Notes under the pieces: generated by a model
Seen by the model: the letters and a program-made list of their open reading frames with translations, nothing else
Database searches by the model: none
Told to the model about the DNA's origin: nothing
Made by a program: the position numbers and the translations under genes
Source: Clavelina lepadiformis
Lineage: Eukaryota; Chordata; Ascidiacea; Aplousobranchia; Clavelinidae
NCBI RefSeq assembly: GCF_947623445.1
Contig: NC_135245.1
Coordinates: forward strand, 1,991,501-2,055,500
Length of the DNA stretch: 64,000 nt
Reading direction: 5' to 3'
Part shown: in pieces, positions 10,728 to 21,255 of the stretch
How positions within the stretch are numbered: the first letter of the stretch is position 1
Layout: each line of letters starts with the position of its first letter

Positions 10728-12377
10728 TTGTTCGACTATAGTTACCCTGCTTATGAAGAGAATTTTTACAATCGCTTAAAGAAGGAAAAGGCAACTGATG
10801 TTTGGCAGTACCTTAACGAAGACAGAAAAACATCTGAAACTTTGTGCGATTTTACTATTATTGTTACGAGTGAGGAATTTAGGGTGCATAAATGTGTGTT
10901 GGTGCCACATTCTCAATATTTCAAAACCCTTCTCTCATCAGATTTGCATGACAATTGTAAAAATTCAACAAACATTATCGGAATACCTGTTGATATCATG
11001 AAGATTATTGTTGATGGGCTTTACTCTGATGACGACTTATTAACCTGTGACAATGTTGGTGATGTGCTGGCAGCTGCAGATTTTCTACAAATTCCACTCA
11101 TCAAAACAGAATGCACTGATTTTATTGTTGCCAACAGCAATGAAGACACACTCCTGGCAGACTGGATATTGTTGAACAAATACAATGCAATGTCTCAGAG
11201 CATTGCGCGAAGAGTCGATTTCAGCATCAATTTGTGTTCCAGCAATAAGATCAACGAGTTAGAATTTCATGACTTTGAATCATTTTTGGACTTGAAGGCC
11301 GATAACAATGGCATGGATCTGCTTAAATGTATTACCTCCTGGACTGAACACAGGAAAAATGAACGTAAGGAATATTTTCCTAAGTTGTTTGATCGAATTA
11401 AGCTGCAGCAACTTAAGACAAAATACTTGAATGAAGCTGAGAGGAGTAACAAGCTTGTGAAAGAGGACTATCCAGAGATCTTGGCAAAAATCAGTGAAAT
11501 AAAACGGAGTCGTTTCACTGAAGATTGTAGCAGCAATCATATCGCTATCACGCTCAAGCGAGATGAGTTTGGACACCAATCAGAATATACAGTCTTTGAT
11601 GCTACAGAAAAATCATTGTCGCAGATTATTTCGTCTGATACTGATTACCATCCCGTCTATTATCCCGGGAAGGAAAACTCTGTTGTGATTGTGCAGGGTG
11701 ACAAACTGTTTGCAATAGGAGGAACTCGTCCACAAATCAGCAGATCTTCGACAGAATTTGGGTGCAATTGCATCCAAACAGCGTCTGTAACTAAATGGAT
11801 TCGTTTGCGAGACTTAAGCGTTGGTAGGCGAAAATTTGGGTGCACAATCTTGGAGGGTTGCATTTATGTAGCGGGAGGGCTTGAGCACAACTCACGCTGG
11901 TTGTCCAGCGTCGAAGCTTATGACATTGATGACAAAATGTGGGTTTGGACACCAAGCATGTTGCAGAAACGAGAAGGTTTAACATTGGTCTCCTTCAATG
12001 GATGCCTCTACGCCATGGGTGGTACCCCCAACCAGTCACGGGTTCTGCGTTGTGTGGAATGCTATGATGGGGAAATCTGGAGTAGAATTGCGCCCATGAA
12101 GAAAACTCGAACAGATTTTGCTGCAGTAGTTCTTAACAATCACATTTATGCAATTGGTGGGAAAACCAGGGGCGACTCTACCACAGCATCGGTGGAGAAG
12201 TATGACCCATCAGCTAAAGTGTGGATCTATGTTGCCTCCATGCATAAGCCAAGATCTAATCATACCGCTTGTGTTTCTAACGGAAACATTTATGTAGTTA
12301 ATTCAAAAGATCACTCTGATGTAGAAGTTTACGACTCTGTGAAGAATTGTTGGATGCTTCTGCAACTAGACAAGTGA
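10728..12377 (+). CDS. BTB-BACK-Kelch protein K1 (KLHL-like), intronless, 549 codons
   Basis: BTB domain at about residues 28-137 (CDFTIIV, HKCVLVPHSQYF, AAADFLQIPLI), BACK at about 140-240, then Kelch blades with KLFAIGG (327), CIYVAGG (378), CLYAMGG (426), HIYAIGG (472) and a weaker last blade NIYVV (521). Proteins of this plan usually act as substrate adaptors for cullin-3 ubiquitin ligases; the target is unknown. The frame opens after a TGA at 10698-10700 and no ATG precedes the BTB domain: position 10728 is TTG and the first in-frame ATG is codon 91, inside the BTB. So the start lies on an unseen upstream exon, is non-ATG, or was lost. Compared with K2 it has Gln for Glu at residue 63. 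Confidence 0.85.
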   Translation: MFDYSYPAYEENFYNRLKKEKATDVWQYLNEDRKTSETLCDFTIIVTSEEFRVHKCVLVPHSQYFKTLLSSDLHDNCKNSTNIIGIPVDIMKIIVDGLYSDDDLLTCDNVGDVLAAADFLQIPLIKTECTDFIVANSNEDTLLADWILLNKYNAMSQSIARRVDFSINLCSSNKINELEFHDFESFLDLKADNNGMDLLKCITSWTEHRKNERKEYFPKLFDRIKLQQLKTKYLNEAERSNKLVKEDYPEILAKISEIKRSRFTEDCSSNHIAITLKRDEFGHQSEYTVFDATEKSLSQIISSDTDYHPVYYPGKENSVVIVQGDKLFAIGGTRPQISRSSTEFGCNCIQTASVTKWIRLRDLSVGRRKFGCTILEGCIYVAGGLEHNSRWLSSVEAYDIDDKMWVWTPSMLQKREGLTLVSFNGCLYAMGGTPNQSRVLRCVECYDGEIWSRIAPMKKTRTDFAAVVLNNHIYAIGGKTRGDSTTASVEKYDPSAKVWIYVASMHKPRSNHTACVSNGNIYVVNSKDHSDVEVYDSVKNCWMLLQLDK

Positions 12378-13230
12378 TGGTGATTTTTTTCTCACTAACT
12401 GGTATTAAATGTCCAGTTTTTAATTTTTGTTTTTTGACTCGAGCTCTTAAGTTTGAGTCTGTTAACATTTCCAAAATAATTTTCATTGCATCTTAATTTT
12501 ATGATATCTCTTCGATAGACATCTTTTATACTGCCACTAGTCATTTATTTGGTTTTAGTTACTTCTATGATCTTGAATTTAGATTCACGCAATTCTTTCT
12601 TAGTCAACTTGTGATGCAGTTATAAAGTTACGCTTGTAAATATCTTGTTTGACATGGCATTTTTTCTATGTGGTGCACCTTCTTTTTCCATTTTCGTGAT
12701 GTAGCATTTGTCAAAGAACGCACTGTAAACACAGTCCCTTTCAAAAGTTGTTCTAATATTATTGAATACAAACTGGTGAATTTTTAGTCTGCTAAGCAAT
12801 GTAATCACTTCATACACAGCTGCTATCAGTTCCCTAATAAAATGTTTGAAGAAGTACTAGCAGAAGTGTTCATAGATCATACTAACAAAATCATGCTACG
12901 TAATCCTGAGCACAGAGAAACGGTCATTCCATGCAAGTATCAGCTCGACGCAGCTTATCAAACCGATAGTTAAAGAAGCAAACCACCGTAACTTGAAACA
13001 ACAATAAAAGAATTCCCGAAAACTAGTGTTTACAATTAGGCTGTGGTTTTTCATTTGTGATCTCTTGTACAACGAATTGGAGATAACATTCGTGACGTGG
13101 TATGACTTAGATTTTTTAGCCTAAAGCCCTAAACCGTACATATAAAATATAAGAATAAGTGAAGCCATATAACAACAGAGCTCAAAAGAAGTTCTCTCTG
13201 TTATAACACGAACTCGTAGACCATGTAATC
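12378..13230. other. K1 3' region and junction to the G4 flank
   Basis: AT-rich 3' untranslated sequence with two AATAAA signals (12836-12841 and 13013-13018). GT31 3'-flank homology resumes near 13,040. The BTB-Kelch segment is thus about 2.36 kb (10,685-13,040), without a poly(A) tract or target duplication. The MITE-1 site near 13,130 is empty here. Confidence 0.6.
12836..12841 (+). promoter_or_regulatory. Candidate poly(A) signal of K1
   Basis: AATAAA 459 bp after the stop; a second lies at 13013-13018. The equivalents are at 37036 and 37213 for K2, and at 49832 and 50009 for K3. Confidence 0.4.
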
Positions 13231-14818
13231 TTAAAGTTTAAAACAGATGCTCTTGTTTTCAAATTTCTTCTTTCTTTCTGACCACATTGTCTTGAATCTG
13301 TTTTCAATAAACCCGCCCAAGTGTTGGCAGGTTTCACTTATTCCTGGCACCACCATTTCATCGGGCATTCCAATTTTCTGTCGAAGTATTCCAGTTATGA
13401 AAACGTCGTCTGTATTTATGCGCTTTGAAGTCAACGACGCTTCCCACAATTGTGTGATGACGCGAACGCTGGTTGTGTAGAATCCACCTTTGCAAAACTT
13501 GGGCCAAAATGGCCAACGGTAATCTTTTTCTGAGATATAATTTTTTGATAGCTTCCATCGAATAGGCTTGCTTATAACCCAGCTTGTTTCGTATGTGCAA
13601 ATGATTGGAAATTCTGGCCACTTTTTCTCAGAAACTTTTGCTATGTTTTGATCAACGGCCTCTTTTAATTTTACGAGATCAATCATCATATCATCATCAT
13701 ATTTGAGAATCATAAAAATATTTGAGGGAAAGCTTGTCTGAGGTCCACTGCATCCCCGATAACGTCTTGAAACCGACATCTCTGTAATCGTGAAAATGGA
13801 TTTTGACAAATACGTCTAATGGAGGAGATGAATTTAAAAGGAACACTGAACTGAAAAAACTGGTTTCCCTTTTCCCCAAAACCCATTTTTTAGTATGAGT
13901 TCAGTCACGATTAACAACTTATGGGTGTAGGTGACTAGTACACCATTTATCTAAGCACATATTTCACTCACGGGTATGCGTCCGAAGCGTCGACTTGTAA
14001 TATGTCTCCATATATGTTATGTTCCTCGTCCAATAGAGCTTGAGTACTTTCCTGTGCTTGACCAATCACAAAAACAGTTTGGAAAGTGGCGCCATCGAGA
14101 TGGCCTATAGAACCCCAGGCTTTACGAATCCATTCGCGTCGTCTCTCGTAGGATGCAGCCGACTTGATGAAAATAATCATGCTCCAAGATATGTTTCTTT
14201 CTGCGAAAATTTACTAAGGTCAGTTTCAACGTCGTTTGACTAAAATAAGTGTAATTCAGAATGTTGAAACTGCTTTTTAATTGCAGTATACTTGTCTTTG
14301 AAAGATTTATTCATATTAACGTACCAAGTAAACAGCTGCTTTTGTCGTTCTTGGAATAAAAATTTGGTTCTGTTAAAAAATTGGTCGATTTTGCAAAACT
14401 AGAAATTGTGCTATAAAGCGATTTATCGGAAGCGTTGGTTTTGTTCGAGGCTGTGACGTTTCTTGATTGCAACGTCATTTCCTTCTGTGTCGCTGCGGTG
14501 TTAATGGCTTCGGGATTATTTGACCTTTTACAACTTTGGCTGCAAATCAAAAGCCATGGCTTATTGTTAAACGACGCATGTGTAAGAAATAATTTACACT
14601 TTTACACAAGATATTGAGTTAAGAGAAGTCGATTCATTCGATTGAAACTTAGGTTAATGTCTTTTGTTTTGAAAGTCAAAAATGCTTCCGATATATACTT
14701 ACTGTTGCAGCTTTACATAGCTGGCTTGCATGGTAAACAGTAACAGAGCCCAAGGCACAAGCCCCAACAGAACTGCAAAATACTTAAAATTTTTGTTGTG
14801 ACCGTCAAGAAATAGCAT
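13231..14818 (-). pseudogene. GT31 pseudogene G4, frameshift before the DDD motif
   Basis: The four-exon layout is preserved: 14703-14818, 14325-14539, 13972-14200, 13231-13781, with good splice sites. In exon 4, just before the DDD codons, nine bases are replaced by thirteen. The frame entering as KYFYDSQI then meets stops, while the DDDMMIDL frame continues in another phase. Everything after that point (variable block ETSWVISKPIRWK, GGFYTTS, TDDVF, C-terminus) is open. G5 and G14 share the lesion, so it was inherited. Unless an alternative splice skips the site, the product would lack the catalytic core. Confidence 0.82.
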
Positions 14819-15960
14819 TTCTATTCAAATTACAAGCTGAAGATATAGGAGTAAGATATATGAATAAAGTAAAATTAAAATTATTCATGATATATTATGA
14901 ATCAGAGTTGTAACTCTTTTCAGAGCTTTTCGGTTCGAGTTCGGGTTGGGGCTTAAGTGTGAAACAAAACTGGTTCCAGATTTAGGCAAAAATTCATAAT
15001 CACACCCTGCCACATTTTCGTCATAAATTCACTTACACGAATGTGTATGCACTCAGCAGAGCGCTTTAAACCTCTCGCATAGCGCATCAAGAAATGATGA
15101 TAGTCAAAGAATGGCATCAAAATATAACCGAAAGAAAAGGGGCAAACGCCCATCACCAAGTTGAATCTTTAAGAGCTTCTTCAAATAACCTATCATTGAA
15201 ATTGTTAAACATTCGTCTGCTGATACGGAAACAGCAAGTTGACCTTAACCGGTGAAAGCGCTCTCCAGCGTATATAAGTCCTAAAATATACATTTTTATC
15301 ATCATTAGCCTAGACTAAATTTGATTGCTTCGGCTTCATGAGGGTGAGATCTGAAATATTTTATTCACTTATATTGCAATGGCTTTACATCTTTTCCTTT
15401 TATGCAGAGGAATTCAGAGTTTAGTCTTAGTTTCTTTACACCCACACCCATAAGCTATAGTCAGGGTTGCCATCGGTCCGGACTCAAAAATAAGGTCGAA
15501 CAGGAACCAAAAAAAAATACCTTAAACAGTGCACAACAGAAGAAGGCAATCAATGTTCCAAAAATGAAAAAACCAGATACTGTTTGCATTTTCTTAATTT
15601 TTGTATCTCTTTGGTACAATATGTTATACTGAAGGTGTCAAAATGCCAAAATACGAACCTCCGCCTTAAAAATAAGACGAAAATAAGAACGTAAGTGAAA
15701 ATAAGGACAAATCTTAGAAGAAAAAACAAAATTTTTTCTAATACACGGACCTTCAAAAAAAGGAAAATATTAGAAATAAGGACGGTATGGCAACCCTGGC
15801 TATAGTGCTATGCAGTACTATGGCGGTTGTAGCGCCACCACACGGCGAATTTGTCCAACCTTTGGGCTATGTACCCTGAATCATGTTTTTATTTTCAACT
15901 GTAACAAAGCAGATGAAAACTTATCAAAAATTACTCCCCAAACCTGGATGCTTGTTCGTA
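13590..15960. repeat. Tandem repeat partner 1 (G4 repeat)
   Basis: Matches 17,343-19,717 at an offset of 3,753 bp (3,757 after the hAT element, which differs by 4 bp) with very few differences. This is a recent tandem duplication of one GT31 repeat unit. Confidence 0.85.
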
Positions 15961-16982
15961 AAATCTTCAGCTAACTTTGCAGACAAGCAGCTTACTGACT
16001 CCTGTTTTTCATAACGTCACGCCAATTTCTTCAGTTTCGAATTTCCCCGCTTTAAACGGACAATCATGAAGTTGTAAACTGCCTCCTCGACATTAACCCA
16101 TCTTACAAGTCAAGTTATAAATAAAATCAATTTAATCGGACGTCTTGAATTAGTTAAAACAGACGGACTGCAACCTCTTCACAACCCAGTCTACAGCATA
16201 AGACGATTCTAATCACAACCTTGAAAATCACAAACGGTTACTTTAAGCGAGCATTGTGAAATGGTTCGCTTGATTAGTGATTAAATTTATAGAAGCAATA
16301 AACGATTCTTTCTTTTAGTACAGGGATGGCTCGAAATACAGGATGACAACGAATAAATTATGAAAATGAATAAACAATGGACGGAAAACTGGATGAAGGG
16401 TTAACAACGGATAACAAAGGATGAAACAACACACTAAAATACGCGACTAAATCACAAACGCTATATACGCGATAGATTACACACAATTCGGCTTTCAATG
16501 TTATGTCTTCATGTTTAAAACTTAAAACTAACAATTCTTATCAGGCAATAAATGTTTAAATGGTGAATGTAGCTATTAATAAAGTATGTACATAAAAGTA
16601 TTAAAATCAGACATTTTGTAAAATACTTAGTTGACAAAGTCATTTAGTGAAGCAAACCTGGTGATCAAATTTCGGTATGACTGTAACCTACCATGCAGAA
16701 ATCGAGTGAGGAGTTGGTCAACTTTGATTAATTTAATTCTTGCAAAAAAATTGTAGCACACACAACGCAATTGCAAGTGGCTATGGCTATAACTATGTTT
16801 TTTCATTTGTGATCTCATGTACAACGAATTGGAGATAAAATCCGTGACGTGGTATGACTTATCCATTTTAGCCTAAAGCCCCAAACCGTACACATAAAAC
16901 ATAAGAATAAGTGAAGCCATATAACAACAGAGTTCAAAAGAAATTCTCTCTGTTACCACACGGACTAGTAAACCATGTAATT
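14819..16982. other. Spacer between G4 and G5
   Basis: 5' flank of G4 without MITE-3 (empty site), a MITE-4 insertion (15462-15798), then the common AT-rich spacer and the 3' flank of G5. Short open frames occur but none resembles a gene. Confidence 0.6.
15462..15798. mobile_element. Non-autonomous hAT-like element, family MITE-4 (337 bp)
   Basis: Target duplication GCTATAGT at 15454-15461 and 15799-15806. The ends are CAGGGTTGCCATCGGTCC and GGACGGTATGGCAACCCTG. The interior is A-rich with no transposase. The end motif (AGGGTTGCCAT) resembles those of MITE-3 and of the larger hAT element at 58,410. Confidence 0.9.
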
Positions 16983-18571
16983 TTAAAGTTTAAAAAAAAT
17001 CCTCTTGTTTTCAAATTTCTTCTTTCTTTCTGACCACATGCTCTTGAATTTATTTATGTCTAATCCGCCCAAGTGTTGGCAGGTTTCATTTATTCCTGGC
17101 ACCACCTTTTCATCGGGCATTCCGATTTTTCTGTCGAAGTATTCCAGTTATGAAAACGTCGTCTGTATTTATGCGCTTTGAAGTCAACGACGCTTCCCAC
17201 AATTGTGTGATGACGCGAACGCTGGTTGTGTAGAATCCATCGAGGCAATACTTGGGCCAAAATGGCCAACGGTAAATTTTTTCTGAGATATAATTTTTTG
17301 ATAGCTTTCATCGAATAGGCTTGCTTATAACCCAGCTTGTTTCGTATGTGCAAATGATTGGAAATTCTGGCCACTTTTTCTCAGAAACTTTTGCAATGTT
17401 TTGATCAACGGCCTCTTTTAGTTTTACGAGATCAATCATCATATCATCATCATATTTGAGAATCATAAAAATATTTGAGGGAAAGCTTGTCTGAGGTCCA
17501 CTGCATCCCCGATAACGTCTTGAAACCGACATCTCTGTAATCGTGAAAATGGATTTTGACAAATACGTCTAATGGAGGAGATGAATTTAAAAGGAACACT
17601 GAACTGAAAAAACTGGTTTCCCTTTTCCCCAAAACCCATTTTTTAGTATGAGTTCAGTCACGATTAACAACTTATGGGTGTAGGTGACTAGTACACCATT
17701 TATCTAAGCACATATTTCACTCACTGGTATGCGTTCGAAGCGTCGACTTGTAATATGTCTCCATATATGTTATGTTCCTCGTCCAATAGAGCTTGAGTAC
17801 TTTCCTGTGCTTGACCAATCACAAAAACAGTTTGGAAAGTGGCGCCATCGAGATAGCCAATAGAACCCCAGGCTTTACGAATCCATTCGCGTCGTCTCTC
17901 GTAGGATGCAGCCGACTTGATGAAAATAATCATGCTCCAAGATATGTTTCTTTCTGCGAAAATTTACTAAGGTCAGTTTCAACGTCGTTTGACTAAAATA
18001 AGTGTAATTCAGAATGTTGAAACTGCTTTTTAATTGCAGTATACTTGTCTTTGAAAGATTTATTCATATTAACGTACCAAGTAAACAGCTGCTTTTGTCG
18101 TTATTGGAATAAAAATTTGGTTCTGTTAAAAAATTGGTCGATTTTGCAAAACTAGAAATTGTGCTATAAAGCGATTTATCGGAAGCGTAGGTTTTGTTCG
18201 AGGCTGTGACGTTTCTTGATTGCAACGTCATTTCCTTCTGTGTCGCTGCGGTGTTAATGGCTTCGGGATTATTTGACCTTTTACAACTTTGGCTGCAAAT
18301 CAAAAGCCATGGCTTATTGTTAAACGACGCATGTGTAAGAAATAATTTACACTTTTACACAAGATATTGAGTTAAGAGAAGTCGATTCATTCGATTGAAA
18401 CTTAGGTTAATGTCTTTTTTTTTGAAAGTCAAAAATGCTTCCGATATATACTTACTGTTGCAGCTTTACATAGCTGGCTTGCATGGTAAACAGTAACAGA
18501 GCCCAAGGCACAAGCCCCAACAGAACTGCAAAATACTTAAAATGTTTGTTGTGACCGTCAAGAAATAGCAT
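16983..18571 (-). pseudogene. GT31 pseudogene G5, several lesions
   Basis: Exons 18456-18571, 18078-18292 and 17725-17953 are intact. Exon 4 (16983-17534) shares the pre-DDD frameshift of G4. It also has TGG to TGA directly after KPIR in the variable block, and one extra T in the codons after GMPDE-equivalent sequence near 17,130. The last two lesions are not in G4, so G5 has decayed further. G14 shares the extra T. Confidence 0.88.
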
Positions 18572-19717
18572 TTCTATTCAAATTACAAGCTGAAGATATA
18601 GGAGTAAGATATATGAATAAAGTAAAAATAAAATTATTCATGATATATTAGGAATCAGAGTTGTAACTCTTTTCAGAGCTTTTCGGTTCGAGTTCGGGTT
18701 GGGGCTTAAGTTTGAAACAAAACTGGTTCCAGATTTAGGCAAAAATTCATATTCACACGCTGCCACATTTTCGTCATAAATTCACTTACACGAATGTGTA
18801 TGCACTCAGCAGAGCGCTTTAAACCTCTCGCATAGCGCATCAAGAAATGATGATAGTCAAAGAATGGCATCAAAATATAACCGAAAGAAAAGGGGCAAAC
18901 GCCCATCACCAAGTTGAATCTTTAAGAGCTTCTTCAAATAACCTATCATTGAAATTGTTAAACATTCGTCTGCTGATACGGAAACAGCAAGTTGATCTTA
19001 ACCGGTGAAAGCGCTCTCCAGCGTATATAAGTCCTAAAATATACATTTTTATCATCATTAGCCTAGACTAAATTTGATTGTTTCGGCTTCATGAGGGTGA
19101 GATCTGAAATATTTTATTCACTTATATTGCAATGGCTTTACATCTTTTCCTTTTATGCAGAGGAATTCAGAGTTTAGTCTTAGTTTCTTTACACCCACAC
19201 CCATAAGCTATAGTCAGGGTTGCCATCGGTCCGGACTCAAAAATAAGGTCGAACAGGAACCAAAAAAAAAATACTACCTTAAACAGTGCACAACAGAAGA
19301 AGGCAATCAATGTTCCAAAAATGAAAAAACCAGATACTGTTTGCATTTTCTTAATTTTTGTATCTCTTTGGTACAATATGTTATACTGAAGGTGTCAAAA
19401 TGCCAAAATACGAACCTCCGCCTTAAAAATAAGACGAAAATAAGAACGTAAGTGAAAATAAGGACAAATCTTAGAAGAAAAAACAAAATATTTTCTAAGA
19501 CACAGACCTTCAAAAAAAGGAAAATATTAGAAATAAGGACGGTATGGCAACCCTGGCTATAGTGCTATGCAGTACTATGGCGGTTGTAGCGCCACCGCAC
19601 GGCGAATTTGTCCAACCTTTGGGCTATGTACCCTGAATCATGTTTTTATTTTCAACTGTAACAAAGCAGATGAAAACTTATCAAAAATTACTCCCCAAAC
19701 CTGGATGCTTGTTCGTA
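17343..19717. repeat. Tandem repeat partner 2 (G5 repeat)
   Basis: Copy of 13,590-15,960 (see that entry), including the MITE-4 insertion and its target duplication. Confidence 0.85.
19215..19555. mobile_element. MITE-4 copy (341 bp)
   Basis: GCTATAGT duplication at 19207-19214 and 19556-19563; same insertion as at 15462, carried by the tandem duplication. Confidence 0.9.
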
Positions 19718-20303
19718 AAAGTTTCAGCTAACTTTGCAGACAAGCAGCTTACTGACTCCTGTTTTTCATAACGTCAAGACAAATCCTTCTGTATCGAGTT
19801 TCCCCGCTTTAAACGGACAATCATGAAGTTGTAAACTGCCTCCTCGACATTAGCTCACCTTACAAGTCAAGTTGTAAATAAAAACAATTTAACCGGACAA
19901 TTTGAATAAATTAAAACGCTTCACGCATACAGTGTAGGCCGATCCAAGCCACAACGTTAAAATAACCAACGGTTAGTTCAAGAGCGCAGTGTGAAATGAC
20001 TCGCTTGATTAATGATTAAATTTATAGAAGCAAGAAACGATTCTTGCTTTGAGTACAGGGATGGCTCGAAATACAGGATGACAACGAATAAATTATGAAA
20101 ATGAATAAACAATGGACGGAAAAATGGATGAAGGGTTAATAACGGATAACAAAGGATGAAACAACACACTGAAATACGCAACTAAATCACAAACGCTATA
20201 TACGCGATAGATTACACACAACTCGGCATAGTGTAGTGTTGTCATGTTTAAAAGTTTGAAACTAACAATTCATATCATGCATTAAATGTCTAAATGGTGA
20301 ATG

Positions 20304-20817
20304 TGTCACGAGATTTATTTTAGGCACCCGTTTTATAGCAATCACAATGTACACTGTTTTTCTGAACCCCTTTTTATTGATTGATTTAGTCGGACGTGTC
20401 CTTTTTGTTGTGTCATTTTTATGTTTGTCTGGTCATGTAGCCTATATTTGTTTTATTTCAGTGTTGTTCACATTAGTCATTTTTATGCATGCTCACGTTC
20501 TGCCATATTTTACATGTTTAAGTGTACACGTGTTTTTATTCGATCACTGGTGACGTCTCTTCTCGCTACCCCGATGGCTTAATTAGTATTTAGCGTCCCA
20601 CGTTGATTCTCTCTCATTACGTGGAATTTGTTTTGGTGTGGTATTGCGTGCGGCTGGGAAGTGCCGTGCGAGGGTAGTTTCAGTAACGTTTGGGTGATAT
20701 AGCAGAAAGACGGATGTTTTTACATAAGAGATATGCCATTAAATGTGAATAAAGAAGACAGAGCTAATTGACTAGCTGCAAAGCGGGAAGGTTCCTGGTA
20801 AAGAAAGTTTGGTTACA
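20304..20817. mobile_element. Solo LTR, probably Ty3/gypsy-type (514 bp)
   Basis: Starts TGTCACGAG and ends GGTTACA (TG...CA), flanked by a short AATG duplication (20300-20303, 20818-20821). An AATAAA lies near the 3' end at about 20,749. The sequence it interrupts (GGTGAATG|TACCAATT) is continuous in every other GT31 repeat. No internal region is present, so it is a relic. It is younger than this repeat unit; family assignment is inferred from its ends only. Confidence 0.65.
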
Positions 20818-21255
20818 AATGTACCAATTAATAAAGTAGGCCTATATACATAAAAGTATTAAAATCAGTCGTTTTGTTTCATATATAGTTGACAAAGTCA
20901 TTTAACGAGGTATGTTGCATTTAAAGTGATCAAATTTCGGTATGACTGTAACTTGCCATGCAGAAGTCGAGATAGAAGTTGGTCAACTTCAATTAACTTA
21001 ATTCTTTCAAATAAATTGTAGCACACACAACGCAAGTGCAAGTGGGTATGGCTATGGCTATGTTTTTTCCTTTGTGATCTCTTGTACAACGAATTTAGTA
21101 TTTGGAGGTAACCTCCGTGACGTGGTATTACTTATATTTTTTATCCTAAAGGCCTAAACCGTACACATAAAATATAAGAATAAGTGGAGCCATATAACAA
21201 CAGAGCTCAAAAGAAATTCTCTCTGTTATAACACGGACTCGTAAACCATGTAATC

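Larger units (their letters stand above)
1..13140. repeat. Segmental duplication unit U1 (G1, G2, G3 remnant, K1)
   Basis: This block recurs at a constant offset of 24,200 bp (U2), with no indel noticed across 13.1 kb. The substitutions noticed by reading are at 403, 4504, 9786 and 10914; there may be more. Identity stops near 13,140-13,190, in the 3' flank of the next GT31 gene, where the two copies continue into different paralogues. The left edge is outside the window. U3 is a third, more diverged copy. Either a very recent tandem duplication or an assembly duplication would look like this. Confidence 0.95.
18572..21255. other. Spacer between G5 and G6
   Basis: 5' flank of G5, MITE-4 copy, common AT-rich spacer, a solo LTR not seen in other units (20304-20817), and the 3' flank of G6, which lacks MITE-1. 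The hydrophobic 68-codon frame near 20,347 lies inside the LTR and is not a gene. Confidence 0.6.

Noticed and set aside
11280-11579. A 99-codon minus-strand frame within K1
   Set aside because: Antisense shadow of the BTB-Kelch coding sequence, repeated identically in K2 and K3 for that reason.
10685-13040. K1 as a classic processed retrocopy
   Set aside because: It is intronless, but there is no poly(A) tract after either AATAAA and no target duplication at the junctions, so retrotransposition is not supported by what is visible.
20347-20553. A hydrophobic 68-codon frame that looks like a small membrane protein
   Set aside because: It is contained in the solo LTR and composed of T-rich sequence; no start context or relatives are seen.
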